DNA of 64,000 nt from Zeaxanthinibacter sp. PT1 (GCF_028464225.1 NZ_JAQPCN010000001.1:248001-312000); one strand, 5' to 3'. Shown: positions 19,601-27,720, counted from the stretch's first letter. The notes: generated by a model from the sequence alone, not told the origin. Translations and numbers: made by a program.

Positions 19601-20783
19601 CGTAATCGTTGGCATTGTTCCTCGGGGGCGGGTTGGTTCCACTCACGTTGAAGAATCCTGCAGGCTCACCGTTGGTCTGCCCTATCCGGGTACGTTCTTT
19701 TACTCCCTCGCCCAGGTCCTGTATGGCGACAATGTTCCGGACGTTCTGGGTTTGCTGGCTCCTGTTGGTCACCCAAACTTCCAGCCGGGTGATCTGTACC
19801 TGGCTGCGGATGTAAGGATAGTTGGCCAGGGCCTCGTTATATTGATTCCGGAAATACTGGGCCAGGAAAAAGTGCTTGTCCTCGTCGTAATCGAGAGCGG
19901 TTAGTTCAAAATCATTCAGGGTACCGCCTCCCTGCGCCACTACAGTGTTGTTCTGAGACCGCTGTTCAGAGACTACGGCAGTAACCGTGGTCTTTCCAAA
20001 CTGCAGCTGTGTCTTTACCCCGAAAAGACTCTGGGCACCTGTGATCAAAGAACTGTTCAGGGGCATATTCACATTTCCGATCTCTATTTTCCGGATGATA
20101 TCGTCTTCCGTAGGGGTAAAATCAAGCTTTACCAGGTTCTGGAAGTCAAAAGTAGCTTCGGTATCATAATTGGCAGTCACCTGTAAACGCTCCCCCACTT
20201 TCCCGAGCATACTCAGGCTGATCCGTTGGTCAAAGTCGAACGAAAGGTTAGTCCTGTTCCTGGGAGATAATGCAGGGTTGTCATTTTTTTGCCAGATCAC
20301 GCCAAGGTCCATGGCTACGGAACCCTGGGGAATCACTTCAATTGTATTGCCTCCAAAAACCGATTCAAAGAAATTATTATTGACATAGAAGTTGGGCAGG
20401 AGGTTCTTACGGGCTTCCTCACTACCGGCTTTACGACCGGAAAAGGCATCTATCTTCTCCTTGAAGTAAGATTTCATATTTTCCTGCTCTACCAATTCCA
20501 GGTATTGTTCCGGGGTCAGTATCACAGGATAACTAATATCGTATTCTCCTACTTGCTGTGTGTATATATAACGATCCAGCTGGGGGTCATAAGTGTAGCG
20601 GGTAACAATACTTTCCGGGTCCTGGAGTTCAATCCGCCCGATAGAAAAGCCTGTCTCGGTAGAGTCGGTTTCCACTTCGGTATCCTGGGCATAGGCACCA
20701 GCCAGTGCCGCCAATAATAGTACCCAAAGATGGAGAAGCTTAAATGAAGAAGATTTAAGAATAGACGTTGCCCCTGTTTTCAA
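13671..20783 (-). CDS. sprA: SprA, giant outer membrane protein of the type IX secretion system and gliding motility
   Basis: A 2370-residue protein with a signal peptide (LLHLWVLLLAALAGAYAQ, cleavage near residue 33). SprA forms the outer membrane translocon of the type IX system, a very large single-chain barrel that exports proteins carrying C-terminal sorting domains. The sequence is full of alternating beta-strand patterns and ends in an outer-membrane-type aromatic strand (TINTGFTLRYNFGN). Internal marks include repeated QRLQVTANYDTEATFDFQN-like stretches near the N-terminus and a low-complexity basic patch (RAPARRDKAGRPAAGQQ) about 1895-1915. Length matches known SprA (about 2300-2500). 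The start lies 5 bp after the ruvA stop, making an operon with malic enzyme and ruvA. Its presence predicts gliding or type IX secretion in this organism. Confidence 0.97.
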   Translation of the reverse strand: MKTGATSILKSSSFKLLHLWVLLLAALAGAYAQDTEVETDSTETGFSIGRIELQDPESIVTRYTYDPQLDRYIYTQQVGEYDISYPVILTPEQYLELVEQENMKSYFKEKIDAFSGRKAGSEEARKNLLPNFYVNNNFFESVFGGNTIEVIPQGSVAMDLGVIWQKNDNPALSPRNRTNLSFDFDQRISLSMLGKVGERLQVTANYDTEATFDFQNLVKLDFTPTEDDIIRKIEIGNVNMPLNSSLITGAQSLFGVKTQLQFGKTTVTAVVSEQRSQNNTVVAQGGGTLNDFELTALDYDEDKHFFLAQYFRNQYNEALANYPYIRSQVQITRLEVWVTNRSQQTQNVRNIVAIQDLGEGVKERTRIGQTNGEPAGFFNVSGTNPPPRNNANDYDPALLGTAEGVLNQNIRDIATVDSGFDINTGYSVNQGFDYAILENARKLEEGRDYQLNTQLGYISLNQRLSNDEVLGVAFQYTLDGQVFQVGEFANGGVDATTVNPAAEQQINNNTLVVKLLKSNITNVNDPIWDLMMKNIYSTGAFQLSQEDFKLNILYSDPTPRNYITPVNPDVGWPDNPVPLEDRILLDVFNLDRLNVYNDVQPRGDGFFDFVPGITVDTRGGQIIFTTVEPFGEYLFELLGGGDYDVQDDQGYNENQRKYVFRDMYAQTKAASLEDAEKNRFRLKGRYKSEGVNGIPIGAFNVPQGSVRVTAGGRQLQEGIDYTVNYQAGTVQILDPSLEASNTPINISVENNAVFGQQTRRFTGVNVEHQVNENFVLGATMLNLNERPLTQKSNFGVEPVNNTIFGFNGNFSTEIPFLTRLVNMLPNIDTDVPSNLSLRGEVAFLKPNSPKNADFMGETTTYLDDFEGAQALIDIRSSLGWTLASTPLEFLDEGETGLETGYERAKLAWYTIDPIFYTNQRPASITDNDISTNQTRRVFIDEVFPQVDIAQGQTTVQNTLDLAYLPGVKGPYNANDNFEAETPDQKWAGIMRSLSSTNFEQSNVEFVQFWVMDPYVDGAATSPGELVINLGNISEDILADGRKQYENGLPGVDSNDLTTPTVWGKVPATQSLVYAFDADETNRSLQDIGYDGLLDIDEAAQGYNGPADDPALDNYTYYLNREGGILERYRDFNNPQGNSPVTVTNTNRGSTTLPDVEDVDRDLTMNTINSYYEYRIQIKPNTTIDDKYVTDIKEGTTPDLPNGDRLNRRWIQYKIPLSDFTDAVGGISDFRSISFMRMYMTGFSSDVVLRFATLDLVRGDWRNYTKTLETGGDNPADDGTVVDVNTVNIEENNSRIPIPYVLPPGVLREQLNNNNTIIRQNEQSLSFVVENLESQDSRGVFKNVNIDIRQYERIKMFMHAEEIVDTDYADGETPLVGFLRIGTDFSENFYQLELPLQFTSFGASTASEIWPSVNELEVSLSDLNKVKSLGIANQSLTEINFYEVVDGEVIPVAEDAPRTEGRVRIGIRGNPSLGSLRSMMVGVKNIDNVPARGEVWFNELRLAGLDNNGGWAAVAAMDANLADFANVSATGSKSTSGFGAIDQMPNERSREDAVAYDVVTNVELGQLLPPQWNLQIPFNYGISEQLITPEFDPVYDDLKLEDRIAAAPTAEVADEIREQAEDYTKRTSINFIGVRKNRGDEAEANFYDVENFTFNYSYNETDHRDFEIESLRDQDVATGFVYNHNFKPAEVAPFAKKDSLLTGKYWQWLKELNFNVLPASIALQSNIDRQLNQQRFRDVLEPGVDRLELPLLQQRNYQFNWQYAVNYSLTKSLRLNLTASNNRIVRNYFEDPDAPEPIIDPTLTLWDGFFDVGDPNRHNQQLQLNYELPLSKIPILDFINAQYTYTSNFEWQRGGDAIREVVGNDVNTVQNANTHNLTASLSMQRFYDKIGLKKKGSKAVSGRAPARRDKAGRPAAGQQDSNKKSSGFGNALIDVVTMIKRFNANYSENNGQVLPGYLPSIGFIGTTKPSLGFVFGSQADVRFQAARNGWLTDFDGYNEQFIRQKNTQLNLTATAQPMQDLTIDLSADRQYSESLRENFDIEDGEYIVQTPNTNGNFSISTVMISTFFNTSDETESINFETFKENRITIANRLLSDRSGTDEGLDEDGFPLRYGKSSQEVLLPAFFAAYTGQDVDRVNLDAFRDIPIPNWNIKYTGLMRNQWFRKKFTRFSLSHGYRAAYSINSFQTNLERQNNQFDADTGDLQPELLINNVVLTDQFNPLMRVDFETKSSLSVLAEVRTDRALSLSFDNQLMTEINGKEYTVGLGYRFKDVQFVTNIGGEKQRLKGDLNLKADVTLRDNITIIRSLDIDNNQITSGQNLLSVKFTADYALSKNLNALFFYDHSFSQFAVSTAFPQTTINTGFTLRYNFGN

Positions 20784-20788
20784 ACTTG

Positions 20789-21370
20789 TTACAAATTTTT
20801 GAGCGCCAGTTTAATTATGTCCTCAACGCTGCGTGTCGGGTCATCGATCATCGCCTTGTCCACGGCCTTTTCGGCCTGTTTCCGCACGAATCCAAGTACC
20901 TCTAAAGCTGATAACGCTTCTTCTTTATTTGTATTGTTCGATGGGGCTGAAACTTCCCCGATATCCTGTATTTTCAGAACTTTGTCCTTTAAGTCAAGGA
21001 TAGCCCGCTGAGCGGTTTTAGCACCTATCCCCTTGACAGACTGTATGGTAGCCACGTCACCATTTGCGATAGCATCCCTAACCTGTTGTGGCGTTAATGA
21101 TGATAACATGGTCCTTGCAATACTGGCCCCAATTCCGGAAACCGATAATAAGAGGCGAAAAATCTCCCGTTCTGAAGGTTCCGCAAAACCAAAGAGGGTA
21201 TGTGAATCTTCCTTTACCTGCAGGTGGGTAAAGAGCATCAGCTGTTCTTCATCCCTGACCAGGGAAAAAGTGTTCAGGGAGATATTGACAAAATAGCCAA
21301 TCCCCGCGCATTCTATGACAACATGGGTGGGATGCTTCTCGACGAGCTTCCCTTTTAGATGGGTAATCAT
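20789..21370 (-). CDS. ruvA: Holliday junction branch migration protein RuvA
   Basis: A 193-residue RuvA with its OB-fold domain (about 1-64, MITHLKGKL and GIGYFVNIS), tandem helix-hairpin-helix motifs (LLSVSGIGASIARTML about 69-84 and IQSVKGIGAKTAQRAI about 108-123) and a C-terminal domain (about 145-193) that binds RuvB. RuvA tetramers hold the four-way junction while RuvB pumps DNA. It lies between the malic enzyme and sprA; ruvB is separate at 31415. Domain order and length are normal. Confidence 0.96.
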   Translation of the reverse strand: MITHLKGKLVEKHPTHVVIECAGIGYFVNISLNTFSLVRDEEQLMLFTHLQVKEDSHTLFGFAEPSEREIFRLLLSVSGIGASIARTMLSSLTPQQVRDAIANGDVATIQSVKGIGAKTAQRAILDLKDKVLKIQDIGEVSAPSNNTNKEEALSALEVLGFVRKQAEKAVDKAMIDDPTRSVEDIIKLALKNL

Positions 21371-21414
21371 GGTTGGTTCAATGTTTGGGTGACGGCATGC
21401 ATCAATGCCGGGTT

Positions 21415-23718
21415 TTAAATTTTTACGGTCCCTTGCTTGGCTTTCCTGCGTTTCTCCCGCTCCTGGGCATCGATCACCGCAACGGCGGTCATGTTGACCA
21501 TTTCGTTCACATTGGCTCCTAACTGCAGCAGGTGTACAGATTTCCTCAACCCCAGCATGATAGGCCCGATAGAATCTGCCTTATTCAGTTCCTTGAGTAA
21601 TTTGTAGGTGATATTCGCCGCTTCCAGGTTGGGAAAAATGAGGGTATTCACCTTTTTACCGGCTAATTTTGAAAAGGGAAACTGACTTTGGTGCAGTTCC
21701 TTATTCAGGGCAAAATCGGTTTGTATTTCCCCGTCTACCACCATTTCCGGGTATTTCTCGTGGAGAATCTGCACAGCTTTCGCCACCTTGGTAGCATGTG
21801 GGTGATTGGAAGAACCGAAGTTCGCATAAGACAACAGGGCCATTACGGGGTCAAAACCAAAGGCACTGGCCAGGTTGGCTGTCATCACCGCGATTTCGGC
21901 GATCTCTTCTGCTGTTGGGTCTATATTGATAGAGGTATCAGCCAGGAATATTGGCCCCCTCTTGGTATTCATTATGTGTACCGTAGCCGCGTTGCGCACG
22001 TTGGTAGAGCGCCCGATGACCTCGAAAATTGGTTTTACAGCACTGGGGAAAGCCCTGGTCTGACCGGAGATCATTCCGTCTGCATCGCCTTCAAGCACCA
22101 TCATGGCCCCAAAATAATTGCGTTCGCGCATCTTGGATTTCGCATTGTGAATGGTAGACCCTTTTCGCTGGCGGTTTTCCCAGTACTGGTTAGCGTACTG
22201 CATTCTTTTGTCCTTAGCCTCCGGTGCATTGGGATCGATAACGGGTATGTCTGCATCAAACTCCAGTTCTTCCATCAGTTCTTTGATCACATCCACTTTC
22301 CCGAGTAATATAGGATGAGCTATCCCCTCCTCGTAAGCGATCTGGGCGGCTTTAAGAACATCCAGGGTATCCGCCTCGGCATAAACAATCTTCTTAGGAT
22401 CTGTTTTGGCCCTGTTCATCAGCATTCGCATCACCTTATTATCGTCACCGGAACGCTGCATCAGGGTTTCGCGGTACCCATCCCAATCTTCGATCGGAGC
22501 CTTTGCTACCCCGCTTTCCATTGCGGCCTTAGCTACTGCCGGTGGAATTTCTACAATAAGCCTGGGATCAAATGGCTTGGGAATGATGTAATCTCGTCCA
22601 AAGGTCAGCCGGGTTTCCCCGTAGGCGATATTCACCTGTTCCGGAACCGGCTCCTTCGCCAGTTCTGCCAAAGCTTTTACCGCCGCCATTTTCATTTCCT
22701 CGTTGATCTTGGTAGCCCTGACATCCAGTGCTCCCCTGAAAATAAAGGGAAATCCAAGTACATTATTTACTTGGTTGGGATGGTCAGATCGCCCGGTAGC
22801 CATGATCACATCTTCCCTGGTCCTGCAGGCGAGGTCATATTTGATCTCCGGGTTTGGATTGGCCATGGCAAATACGATGGGCCGCTTAGCCATAGACTTC
22901 AACATAGCCGGGCTCAGAATATCTGCCACAGAGAGCCCAATAAAAACATCCGCATCCTTTACTGCCTGTTCCAGGGTGTCTATTTTCCGTGCCGTGGCAA
23001 ATTCCAGCTTCTCCCCGCTTATACCTTCGCGATCTTTGCGGATAACCCCTTTACTGTCTAGCATGACCATGTTCTCTCCTTTGGCTCCAAGTGCTTTGTA
23101 TAACCTTGAACAGGAAATGGCTGCAGCACCTGCACCGGAGATCACGATCTTCACCTTGTCTAATTTCTTCTTGGCAATCTCAACAGCGTTCAACAGTGCA
23201 GCCGCGGAAATGATGGCTGTCCCGTGCTGATCATCGTGCATTACCGGGATATCGAGCTCATCTTTTAAACGTCGCTCAATCTCAAAGGCTTCGGGGGCCT
23301 TAATATCCTCCAGGTTGATTCCGCCAAATGTGGGCGCAATCATTTTTACGGTCTCTATGAATTTTTCAACATCCTTGGTGTCTACTTCTATATCCATCCC
23401 ATCAATATCCGCGAAGATTTTAAAGAGCAGACATTTCCCTTCCATAACAGGTTTAGAGGCCAAAGGTCCGATATCTCCCAGGCCGAGGACCGCTGTTCCG
23501 TTGCTGATCACCGCCACCAGGTTACCCTTGGAAGTATAGCGGTAAGCATTTTCCTTATTTTTCTCTATTTCAAGGCAAGGCTCTGCTACTCCGGGAGAGT
23601 ATGCCAGCGCCAGGTCTCGCTGGGTTGAATAAGGTTTGGTAGGAACTATTTTAATCTTACCGGGCTGCGGTTTTGCGTGGTATATAAGGGCTTCTCGCCT
23701 TTTCTTTTCTGCACTCAT
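21415..23718 (-). CDS. maeB: NADP-dependent malic enzyme with C-terminal phosphotransacetylase-like domain
   Basis: A 767-residue MaeB-type enzyme that decarboxylates malate to pyruvate with NADPH formation. The malic N-terminal domain has PYSTQRDLALAYSPGVAEP (about 27-45) and HDDQHGTAIISAAAL (about 161-175). The nucleotide-binding loop is ISGAGAAAIS (about 193-202). From about residue 430 a phosphate acetyltransferase-like domain follows, ending near 750. In characterised homologues this domain is regulatory (acetyl-CoA sensing). It is first in the maeB-ruvA-sprA run; a 44-bp gap separates it from ruvA. Confidence 0.96.
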   Translation of the reverse strand: MSAEKKRREALIYHAKPQPGKIKIVPTKPYSTQRDLALAYSPGVAEPCLEIEKNKENAYRYTSKGNLVAVISNGTAVLGLGDIGPLASKPVMEGKCLLFKIFADIDGMDIEVDTKDVEKFIETVKMIAPTFGGINLEDIKAPEAFEIERRLKDELDIPVMHDDQHGTAIISAAALLNAVEIAKKKLDKVKIVISGAGAAAISCSRLYKALGAKGENMVMLDSKGVIRKDREGISGEKLEFATARKIDTLEQAVKDADVFIGLSVADILSPAMLKSMAKRPIVFAMANPNPEIKYDLACRTREDVIMATGRSDHPNQVNNVLGFPFIFRGALDVRATKINEEMKMAAVKALAELAKEPVPEQVNIAYGETRLTFGRDYIIPKPFDPRLIVEIPPAVAKAAMESGVAKAPIEDWDGYRETLMQRSGDDNKVMRMLMNRAKTDPKKIVYAEADTLDVLKAAQIAYEEGIAHPILLGKVDVIKELMEELEFDADIPVIDPNAPEAKDKRMQYANQYWENRQRKGSTIHNAKSKMRERNYFGAMMVLEGDADGMISGQTRAFPSAVKPIFEVIGRSTNVRNAATVHIMNTKRGPIFLADTSINIDPTAEEIAEIAVMTANLASAFGFDPVMALLSYANFGSSNHPHATKVAKAVQILHEKYPEMVVDGEIQTDFALNKELHQSQFPFSKLAGKKVNTLIFPNLEAANITYKLLKELNKADSIGPIMLGLRKSVHLLQLGANVNEMVNMTAVAVIDAQEREKRRKAKQGTVKI

Positions 23719-23737
23719 AAAAATGGGCTTTGAATGA

Positions 23738-23745
23738 CAAATTTA
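23738..23745 (-). promoter_or_regulatory. Possible -7 box upstream of maeB
   Basis: TAAATTTG on the minus strand matches TAnnTTTG and lies 19 bp before the ATG at 23718. I see no TTG at the usual distance, so support is partial. Confidence 0.4.
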
Positions 23746-23884
23746 GTAGTATTTCTTTGGAATAAGTCCTAAGCAGCTGAAACAAATATGCAGACACCTA
23801 AATACCGTTGCCGGCTGCTATAAGAATCGCGCACAAAGGGGCCTATCCTTGAGGAGTGGATTCTTAGCTGCAAAAATCAAGTCC

Positions 23885-25369
23885 TTATTCATGTTCAGTA
23901 TTATCCTCTTCAATAGTTAACCTGGGCGGAGGTGTCGGCGGCACTACTCTTAACCTCATGGCCAGGACCGCCGCGATCAAAAAGAAGGCTCCCCCGAACA
24001 GGATGGCGTTTATCGCGTTGTTACCAAGAAAATTTTTGATAATAAATCCAAAAGAAAGCGTCTGTATCAACATTGGTATAACGATCATCATATTCACTAT
24101 ACCCATGTATACACCCCGGCGCTCTTCGGGGATCACCTTAGACACCATGGCATACGGGATTCCCATCATGGCCGCCCAACCGATTCCGAAAAGGATCATT
24201 GGAATCAACAAAGCGATCCTGTCGTTAATAAATGGCATACTGAGCAGGGCAAGTCCGGTGAGGAATAAACTGAGTACGTAAACTATTTTAGAGCTGTACT
24301 TCCTGGCGATCGGCACTAATGCAAGAGCCACCAGCATAGTCACCATATTATAAGTCCCGTTCATCAGCCCGGTCTGGGCCAATGCCTGTTCTGACATTAA
24401 CTGCACATTCTGGGCAAAGGTCATATCCTCGGTGCCAATCACTTCCCCGGACCTGCAGGCTTCCATAATGGTCTCAAACCTGGAGGTATCGCTATTGCTG
24501 ATCCCGAATAAACTAGACCTCAACATGGGGGTAATGAATTGCCAGTACACGAACAAGGCATACCATTGGAAGAAATATACGGCAGCGAGTTTCCACATCA
24601 GTTTAGGCATACTGCCTATAGCATGGGCTATCTCCACGATAGGCTCAAAAGCGCGTTTCATGAAAGAATCGTTCTGCTTCCGCTCCCTGATATAAGCTAA
24701 CTCCTTGTCGGTTGGAGGGATCTCGGGGGTCTTCCAAACAGACCAGAGGATGGTCGTAACCGAGGCTATCGCCCCTAAAAAGAAGGAGTAATACACCCAT
24801 TTAGGAATAGCAGTCACTACCTCTGTCCCCGTGCTGCATAATTCTCCTGCGACTGCCGGGACACTGAACCAGTCCTGGAAGAGGAAGAGTGAAAAGTTGG
24901 CCAGCGTGATCCCGGCACCGACAAAGAGACTCTGCATCTGGTATCCGTAAGTCAGCTGTTTGTCCGGCAATTTATCCCCTACAAATGCCCTGTACGGTTC
25001 CATCGCGGTATTGTTTGCCGCATCGAGGATCCAGAGCAATCCTACCGCGAACCACAATTCAGGACTGAAAGGAAATGCTACAAGACACAAACTGGCAAGG
25101 ATAGCACCAATCAGGAAGAAAGGTTTCCTGCGTCCGTACTTCGGTGACCAGGTCTTGTCAGAGATAGCTCCAATAATTGGCTGAATCAACAGGCCTGTTA
25201 CAGGGCCTGCGAGGTTCAGCAGTGGTAATTCTTCATGATGAGCACCCAGGAAGGAAAAAATGGGATTCACCGCGGTCTGTTGTAATCCGAAACTGAACTG
25301 GATTCCGAAAAATCCGACATTCATATTCCATATCTGCCAAAAACTTAACTCGGGCTTCCTGATCTTCAT
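23885..25369 (-). CDS. MFS transporter of the sucrose/maltose (SLC45/GPH-like) type
   Basis: A 494-residue, twelve-helix transporter. The N-terminal WNMNVGFFGIQFSFGLQQTAV and the loop SDKTWSPKYGRRKPF (about 70-84), with its RRK, are characteristic of the SLC45-like sugar transporters common in Bacteroidota. A long cytoplasmic central segment (about 212-245) and an extended loop near 290-320 are present. It is alone: no glucosidase, SusD or regulator lies beside it, so a sugar substrate is inferred from the family only. Downstream neighbour maeB is on the same strand, 166 bp away. Confidence 0.88.
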   Translation of the reverse strand: MKIRKPELSFWQIWNMNVGFFGIQFSFGLQQTAVNPIFSFLGAHHEELPLLNLAGPVTGLLIQPIIGAISDKTWSPKYGRRKPFFLIGAILASLCLVAFPFSPELWFAVGLLWILDAANNTAMEPYRAFVGDKLPDKQLTYGYQMQSLFVGAGITLANFSLFLFQDWFSVPAVAGELCSTGTEVVTAIPKWVYYSFFLGAIASVTTILWSVWKTPEIPPTDKELAYIRERKQNDSFMKRAFEPIVEIAHAIGSMPKLMWKLAAVYFFQWYALFVYWQFITPMLRSSLFGISNSDTSRFETIMEACRSGEVIGTEDMTFAQNVQLMSEQALAQTGLMNGTYNMVTMLVALALVPIARKYSSKIVYVLSLFLTGLALLSMPFINDRIALLIPMILFGIGWAAMMGIPYAMVSKVIPEERRGVYMGIVNMMIVIPMLIQTLSFGFIIKNFLGNNAINAILFGGAFFLIAAVLAMRLRVVPPTPPPRLTIEEDNTEHE

Positions 25370-25551
25370 GTGGTAATGAGATAGTGTATTAGTTGGTATT
25401 CGATTGGTTTACAGATGATTGATCAACGCACAGTCGAGAGAGATTCAACCCCTAGATCACAAACAAGTGTGGAATATAGTTATTAATGAGCTTTCCTAAC
25501 AAATTCTTAACATATTAATCTGTGCCATGAATAAGAGCATTATCCTAATGC

Positions 25552-26475
25552 TTAGGATTTTAAGAATTTTATGTTTCGCTTAAGGCCCGAAAATTTGGTC
25601 CGCTTCACCGCAGATTTCCGAAACACCTCCCGGAAGACATCTTCAGTAATCTCTTCCCAGTCCTTTTTACTCATCTGCAGCAGTTCCGGGTGCGGGTCAA
25701 AGGCAGGTTCGTGATGCGGTTTAGAAAAACGGTTCCAGGGACAGACGTCCTGGCAGGTATCACAACCAAAAGCCCAATCCTCAAACTGCCCCTTTACCTC
25801 AGTGGGAATTTCATTTTTCAGTTCTATGGTGAAATACGAAATACACTTACTGCCATCCACAACGTAGGGCGCCACGATGGCCTGGGTAGGACAGGCATCG
25901 ATACAGGCGGTACAGCTACCACAATGATCGGTTACCGGGGCATCGGCTGGCAGCTCCAGGTCTGTGATTAATTCCGCAATAAAATAATAAGATCCCACCT
26001 GCCGGGTTAGGAGATTAGAATGCTTCCCCATCCAGCCGAGACCACTGCGCGCCGCCCAGGCTTTATCCATAACCGGGGCAGAATCCACGAAGGCCCTGCC
26101 GTTAACTTCTCCTATATGATCGGTTATAAATTCTTGCAGCTGCCGAAGTTTGGATTTTATGACATGGTGGTAGTCCTGTCCGTAAGCGTACTTAGAAATT
26201 TTATAGGTCCCGTCTTCTTGCTGTTCTTCCGGGTAGTAATTCAATAAGAGCGATATGACAGATTTAGCTCCATCCACCAGCTTAGTTGGGTCCAGGCGTT
26301 TGTCAAAATGGTTTTCCATGTATTGCATCTCCCCATGCATCCCCTGCCGAAGCCATTGTTCGAGGCGGGGTGCTTCTTCCTCCAAAAAACCGGCCTTGGA
26401 AACGCCACAGGACAAAAAACCGAGGCGCTTGGCTTCGGTTTTGATCATTTCTTTATAGGTGTTTTGCTGCCGCAT
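25552..26475 (-). CDS. queG: Epoxyqueuosine reductase QueG
   Basis: A 307-residue enzyme for the last step of queuosine synthesis on tRNA, using cobalamin and two [4Fe-4S] clusters. The cluster cysteines appear as [12 protein letters not shown] (about 186-197), C near 212 (GSKCISYF), and [13 protein letters not shown] (about 234-246). The [24 protein letters not shown] region (about 130-153) is the cofactor and substrate area. A -7-like box lies about 30 bp upstream. The first codons and leader of this gene have a decayed second copy at 27635-27720 (see findings). Confidence 0.95.
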   Translation of the reverse strand: MRQQNTYKEMIKTEAKRLGFLSCGVSKAGFLEEEAPRLEQWLRQGMHGEMQYMENHFDKRLDPTKLVDGAKSVISLLLNYYPEEQQEDGTYKISKYAYGQDYHHVIKSKLRQLQEFITDHIGEVNGRAFVDSAPVMDKAWAARSGLGWMGKHSNLLTRQVGSYYFIAELITDLELPADAPVTDHCGSCTACIDACPTQAIVAPYVVDGSKCISYFTIELKNEIPTEVKGQFEDWAFGCDTCQDVCPWNRFSKPHHEPAFDPHPELLQMSKKDWEEITEDVFREVFRKSAVKRTKFSGLKRNIKFLKS

Positions 26476-26509
26476 CTGCTCTTGGGAAGTATAAAGTGAA
26501 GGTACAAAT
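26425..26509 (-). repeat. queG 5' end and leader, intact member of a diverged direct repeat
   Basis: This 85-bp stretch holds the first 17 or so codons of queG and its leader up to the -7-like box. It aligns almost without gaps to 27635-27720 in the same orientation, by eye roughly two thirds identical, with the longest matches at the distal end (AGTATAA and AGGTACAAAT on the plus strand) and near codons 4-10. Confidence 0.6.
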
Positions 26510-26512
26510 CTA
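26505..26512 (-). promoter_or_regulatory. Possible -7 box upstream of queG
   Basis: TAGATTTG on the minus strand matches TAnnTTTG, 29 bp before the queG ATG. No TTG at the usual spacing is seen. Confidence 0.35.
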
Positions 26513-26604
26513 AAAAAGAAATGCCGCAGTGCGTTTATTTATAGTTACCAAGATTAAAAAGGTCTTGGATAACCTAAATCTTGTTCAGCAACCTTGAGCT
26601 GGAA

Positions 26605-26640
26605 ATCAAAATCGTATGCCGGGGAAAGAGGCCCCGGCAT
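26605..26640 (-). terminator. Probable terminator of the 26671-27255 lipoprotein gene
   Basis: A perfect 9-bp stem (ATGCCGGGG with CCCCGGCAT, loop of seven) lies 31 bp after the stop; in the minus direction ACGATTTTG follows, a modest T run. It insulates queG from the upstream gene. Confidence 0.6.
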
Positions 26641-26670
26641 AACGTAAAATAGAATTAATAGCTCAGTATA

Positions 26671-27255
26671 TCAAGGTACCGCAGGTACCGCCGGATTGTG
26701 AGCGGCAAAAATACCATTACTATTTTCCAAGGCAATCCAGACATGTAAGGTCCACATTCCTATTGCGGGATTAAAGTACCACTCATCCTCGGTACCGGTG
26801 AAGCCTTCTGGAGGAGGCGGAGGACTTGAAGGATCATCAACAGTTACCAGGTATTCAACGGCTACAAATGTCATTCCTCCCTCGTCATTCGGGACATACA
26901 ACAGGACTTCCGGTTTTTCTAATTCAAAAATTTCATCTATAAGCCCAACTTTTCCATAGTGATGGCCCATATGAGGCACATAACCGGAAAGGTCCGTGTC
27001 ATAACCCTGTGCAAGGGCTACTTTGAAATTATGAAACCGTCGCATTTTTTTGGTGAGACGGATTACTTCTGCTTCCCATGGTTCCAGTTCCGCTTTCACA
27101 GCGTGGGTTTCAAAAGTAAAATCCTCTTGGGTGGTCAATTCATCGGGAGTACAAGACGACAGGAACAAGGAAATTAAAAACACTCCCAGTAATCCGCCAA
27201 CCCCTGCGAATTTGATCGACCTTAACACTCGATACTTTTTTTGCTCATCTTTCAT
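26671..27255 (-). CDS. Uncharacterised lipoprotein
   Basis: From the ATG at 27255 this gives 194 residues; a TTG eight codons earlier is less likely. The N-terminus has a basic start, a hydrophobic stretch and the lipobox LSSC followed by TPDE, so it should be a lipoprotein. The body contains LTKKMRRFHNFKVALAQGY, a GYVPHMGHHYG motif, EKPEVLLYVPNDEGGM and VAVEYLV, then a proline run and WTLHVWIALENSNGIFAAHNP. The histidine-rich MGHHYG and final HNP suggest a metal site. I have seen similar architecture in uncharacterised secreted proteins but know no function. It has its own terminator and is flanked by the two queG 5' copies. Confidence 0.8.
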   Translation of the reverse strand: MKDEQKKYRVLRSIKFAGVGGLLGVFLISLFLSSCTPDELTTQEDFTFETHAVKAELEPWEAEVIRLTKKMRRFHNFKVALAQGYDTDLSGYVPHMGHHYGKVGLIDEIFELEKPEVLLYVPNDEGGMTFVAVEYLVTVDDPSSPPPPPEGFTGTEDEWYFNPAIGMWTLHVWIALENSNGIFAAHNPAVPAVP

Positions 27256-27634
27256 AATAAAACAATTTAGGTTAAACAATAATCTCCTTTATAACACAAT
27301 GAAAGAGATAAAGTTTCCAAAAAATGTTGAAGGGGGGATGGGAATCTGAATTGCATTTATGGCATTTAGTAAACCACTATATCCACAATCCTACAATGAC
27401 ATAAAGTTAGCTAGGTAACATATCATTTAGGTGCTTCAATAAACCCACATCTAATTCCAGGGATATTTATCCCAACCATTAATCAGACAGGAGAAACTTT
27501 GTAAATACAATTAAAAAATATGGGAACTGTAAACTATGCATATGACCAAAAGGCGGTCATCTAATCAAAGCTAAGATATTATTCTCAAACACTTGATGAT
27601 GAAATTGTTAATATTATATTGATGGTGAAAAGAC
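27256..27634. other. Gene-free stretch upstream of the lipoprotein gene
   Basis: About 380 bp without a convincing gene. It is visibly more A/T rich than its surroundings. A -7-like TAGCTTTG on the minus strand at 27566-27573 could be a promoter but is about 310 bp from the lipoprotein ATG. I see no tRNA, terminator or strong inverted repeat here. Confidence 0.5.
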
Positions 27635-27720
27635 GCGCCCTTAGCTTCGGTTCAGCCATTTTTTTCAAAGTATTTTGTGGCTGCATTTGGTCCTGTGTAG
27701 TATAAGGCCTAGGTACAAAT
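27635..27720 (-). pseudogene. Decayed fragment of a second queG 5' end
   Basis: Read on the minus strand, this begins with a leader like that of queG (ATTTGTACCT and TTATACT matched), then an ATG followed by MQPQNTLKKM, against [10 protein letters not shown] in queG, and soon shifts frame (a one-base gap after codon 10). Beyond about 17 codons no queG similarity can be seen. The -7-like box of the intact gene is altered here (AATATTTG instead of TAGATTTG). It is therefore a truncated, non-functional duplicate lying 1.2 kb upstream of queG in direct orientation. Confidence 0.55.

Noticed and set aside
14521-19815. Many plus-strand open frames of 60-160 codons across the sprA region
   Set aside because: They run antisense to an unbroken 2370-codon gene with family-like content, show no recognisable domains and no upstream signals; they are shadows of a long coding frame.
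25529-25551. Short hairpin (AGCATTA/AATGCT) just after the queG stop
   Set aside because: Only about six base pairs and no T run follow in the minus direction, so it is not convincing as a terminator.
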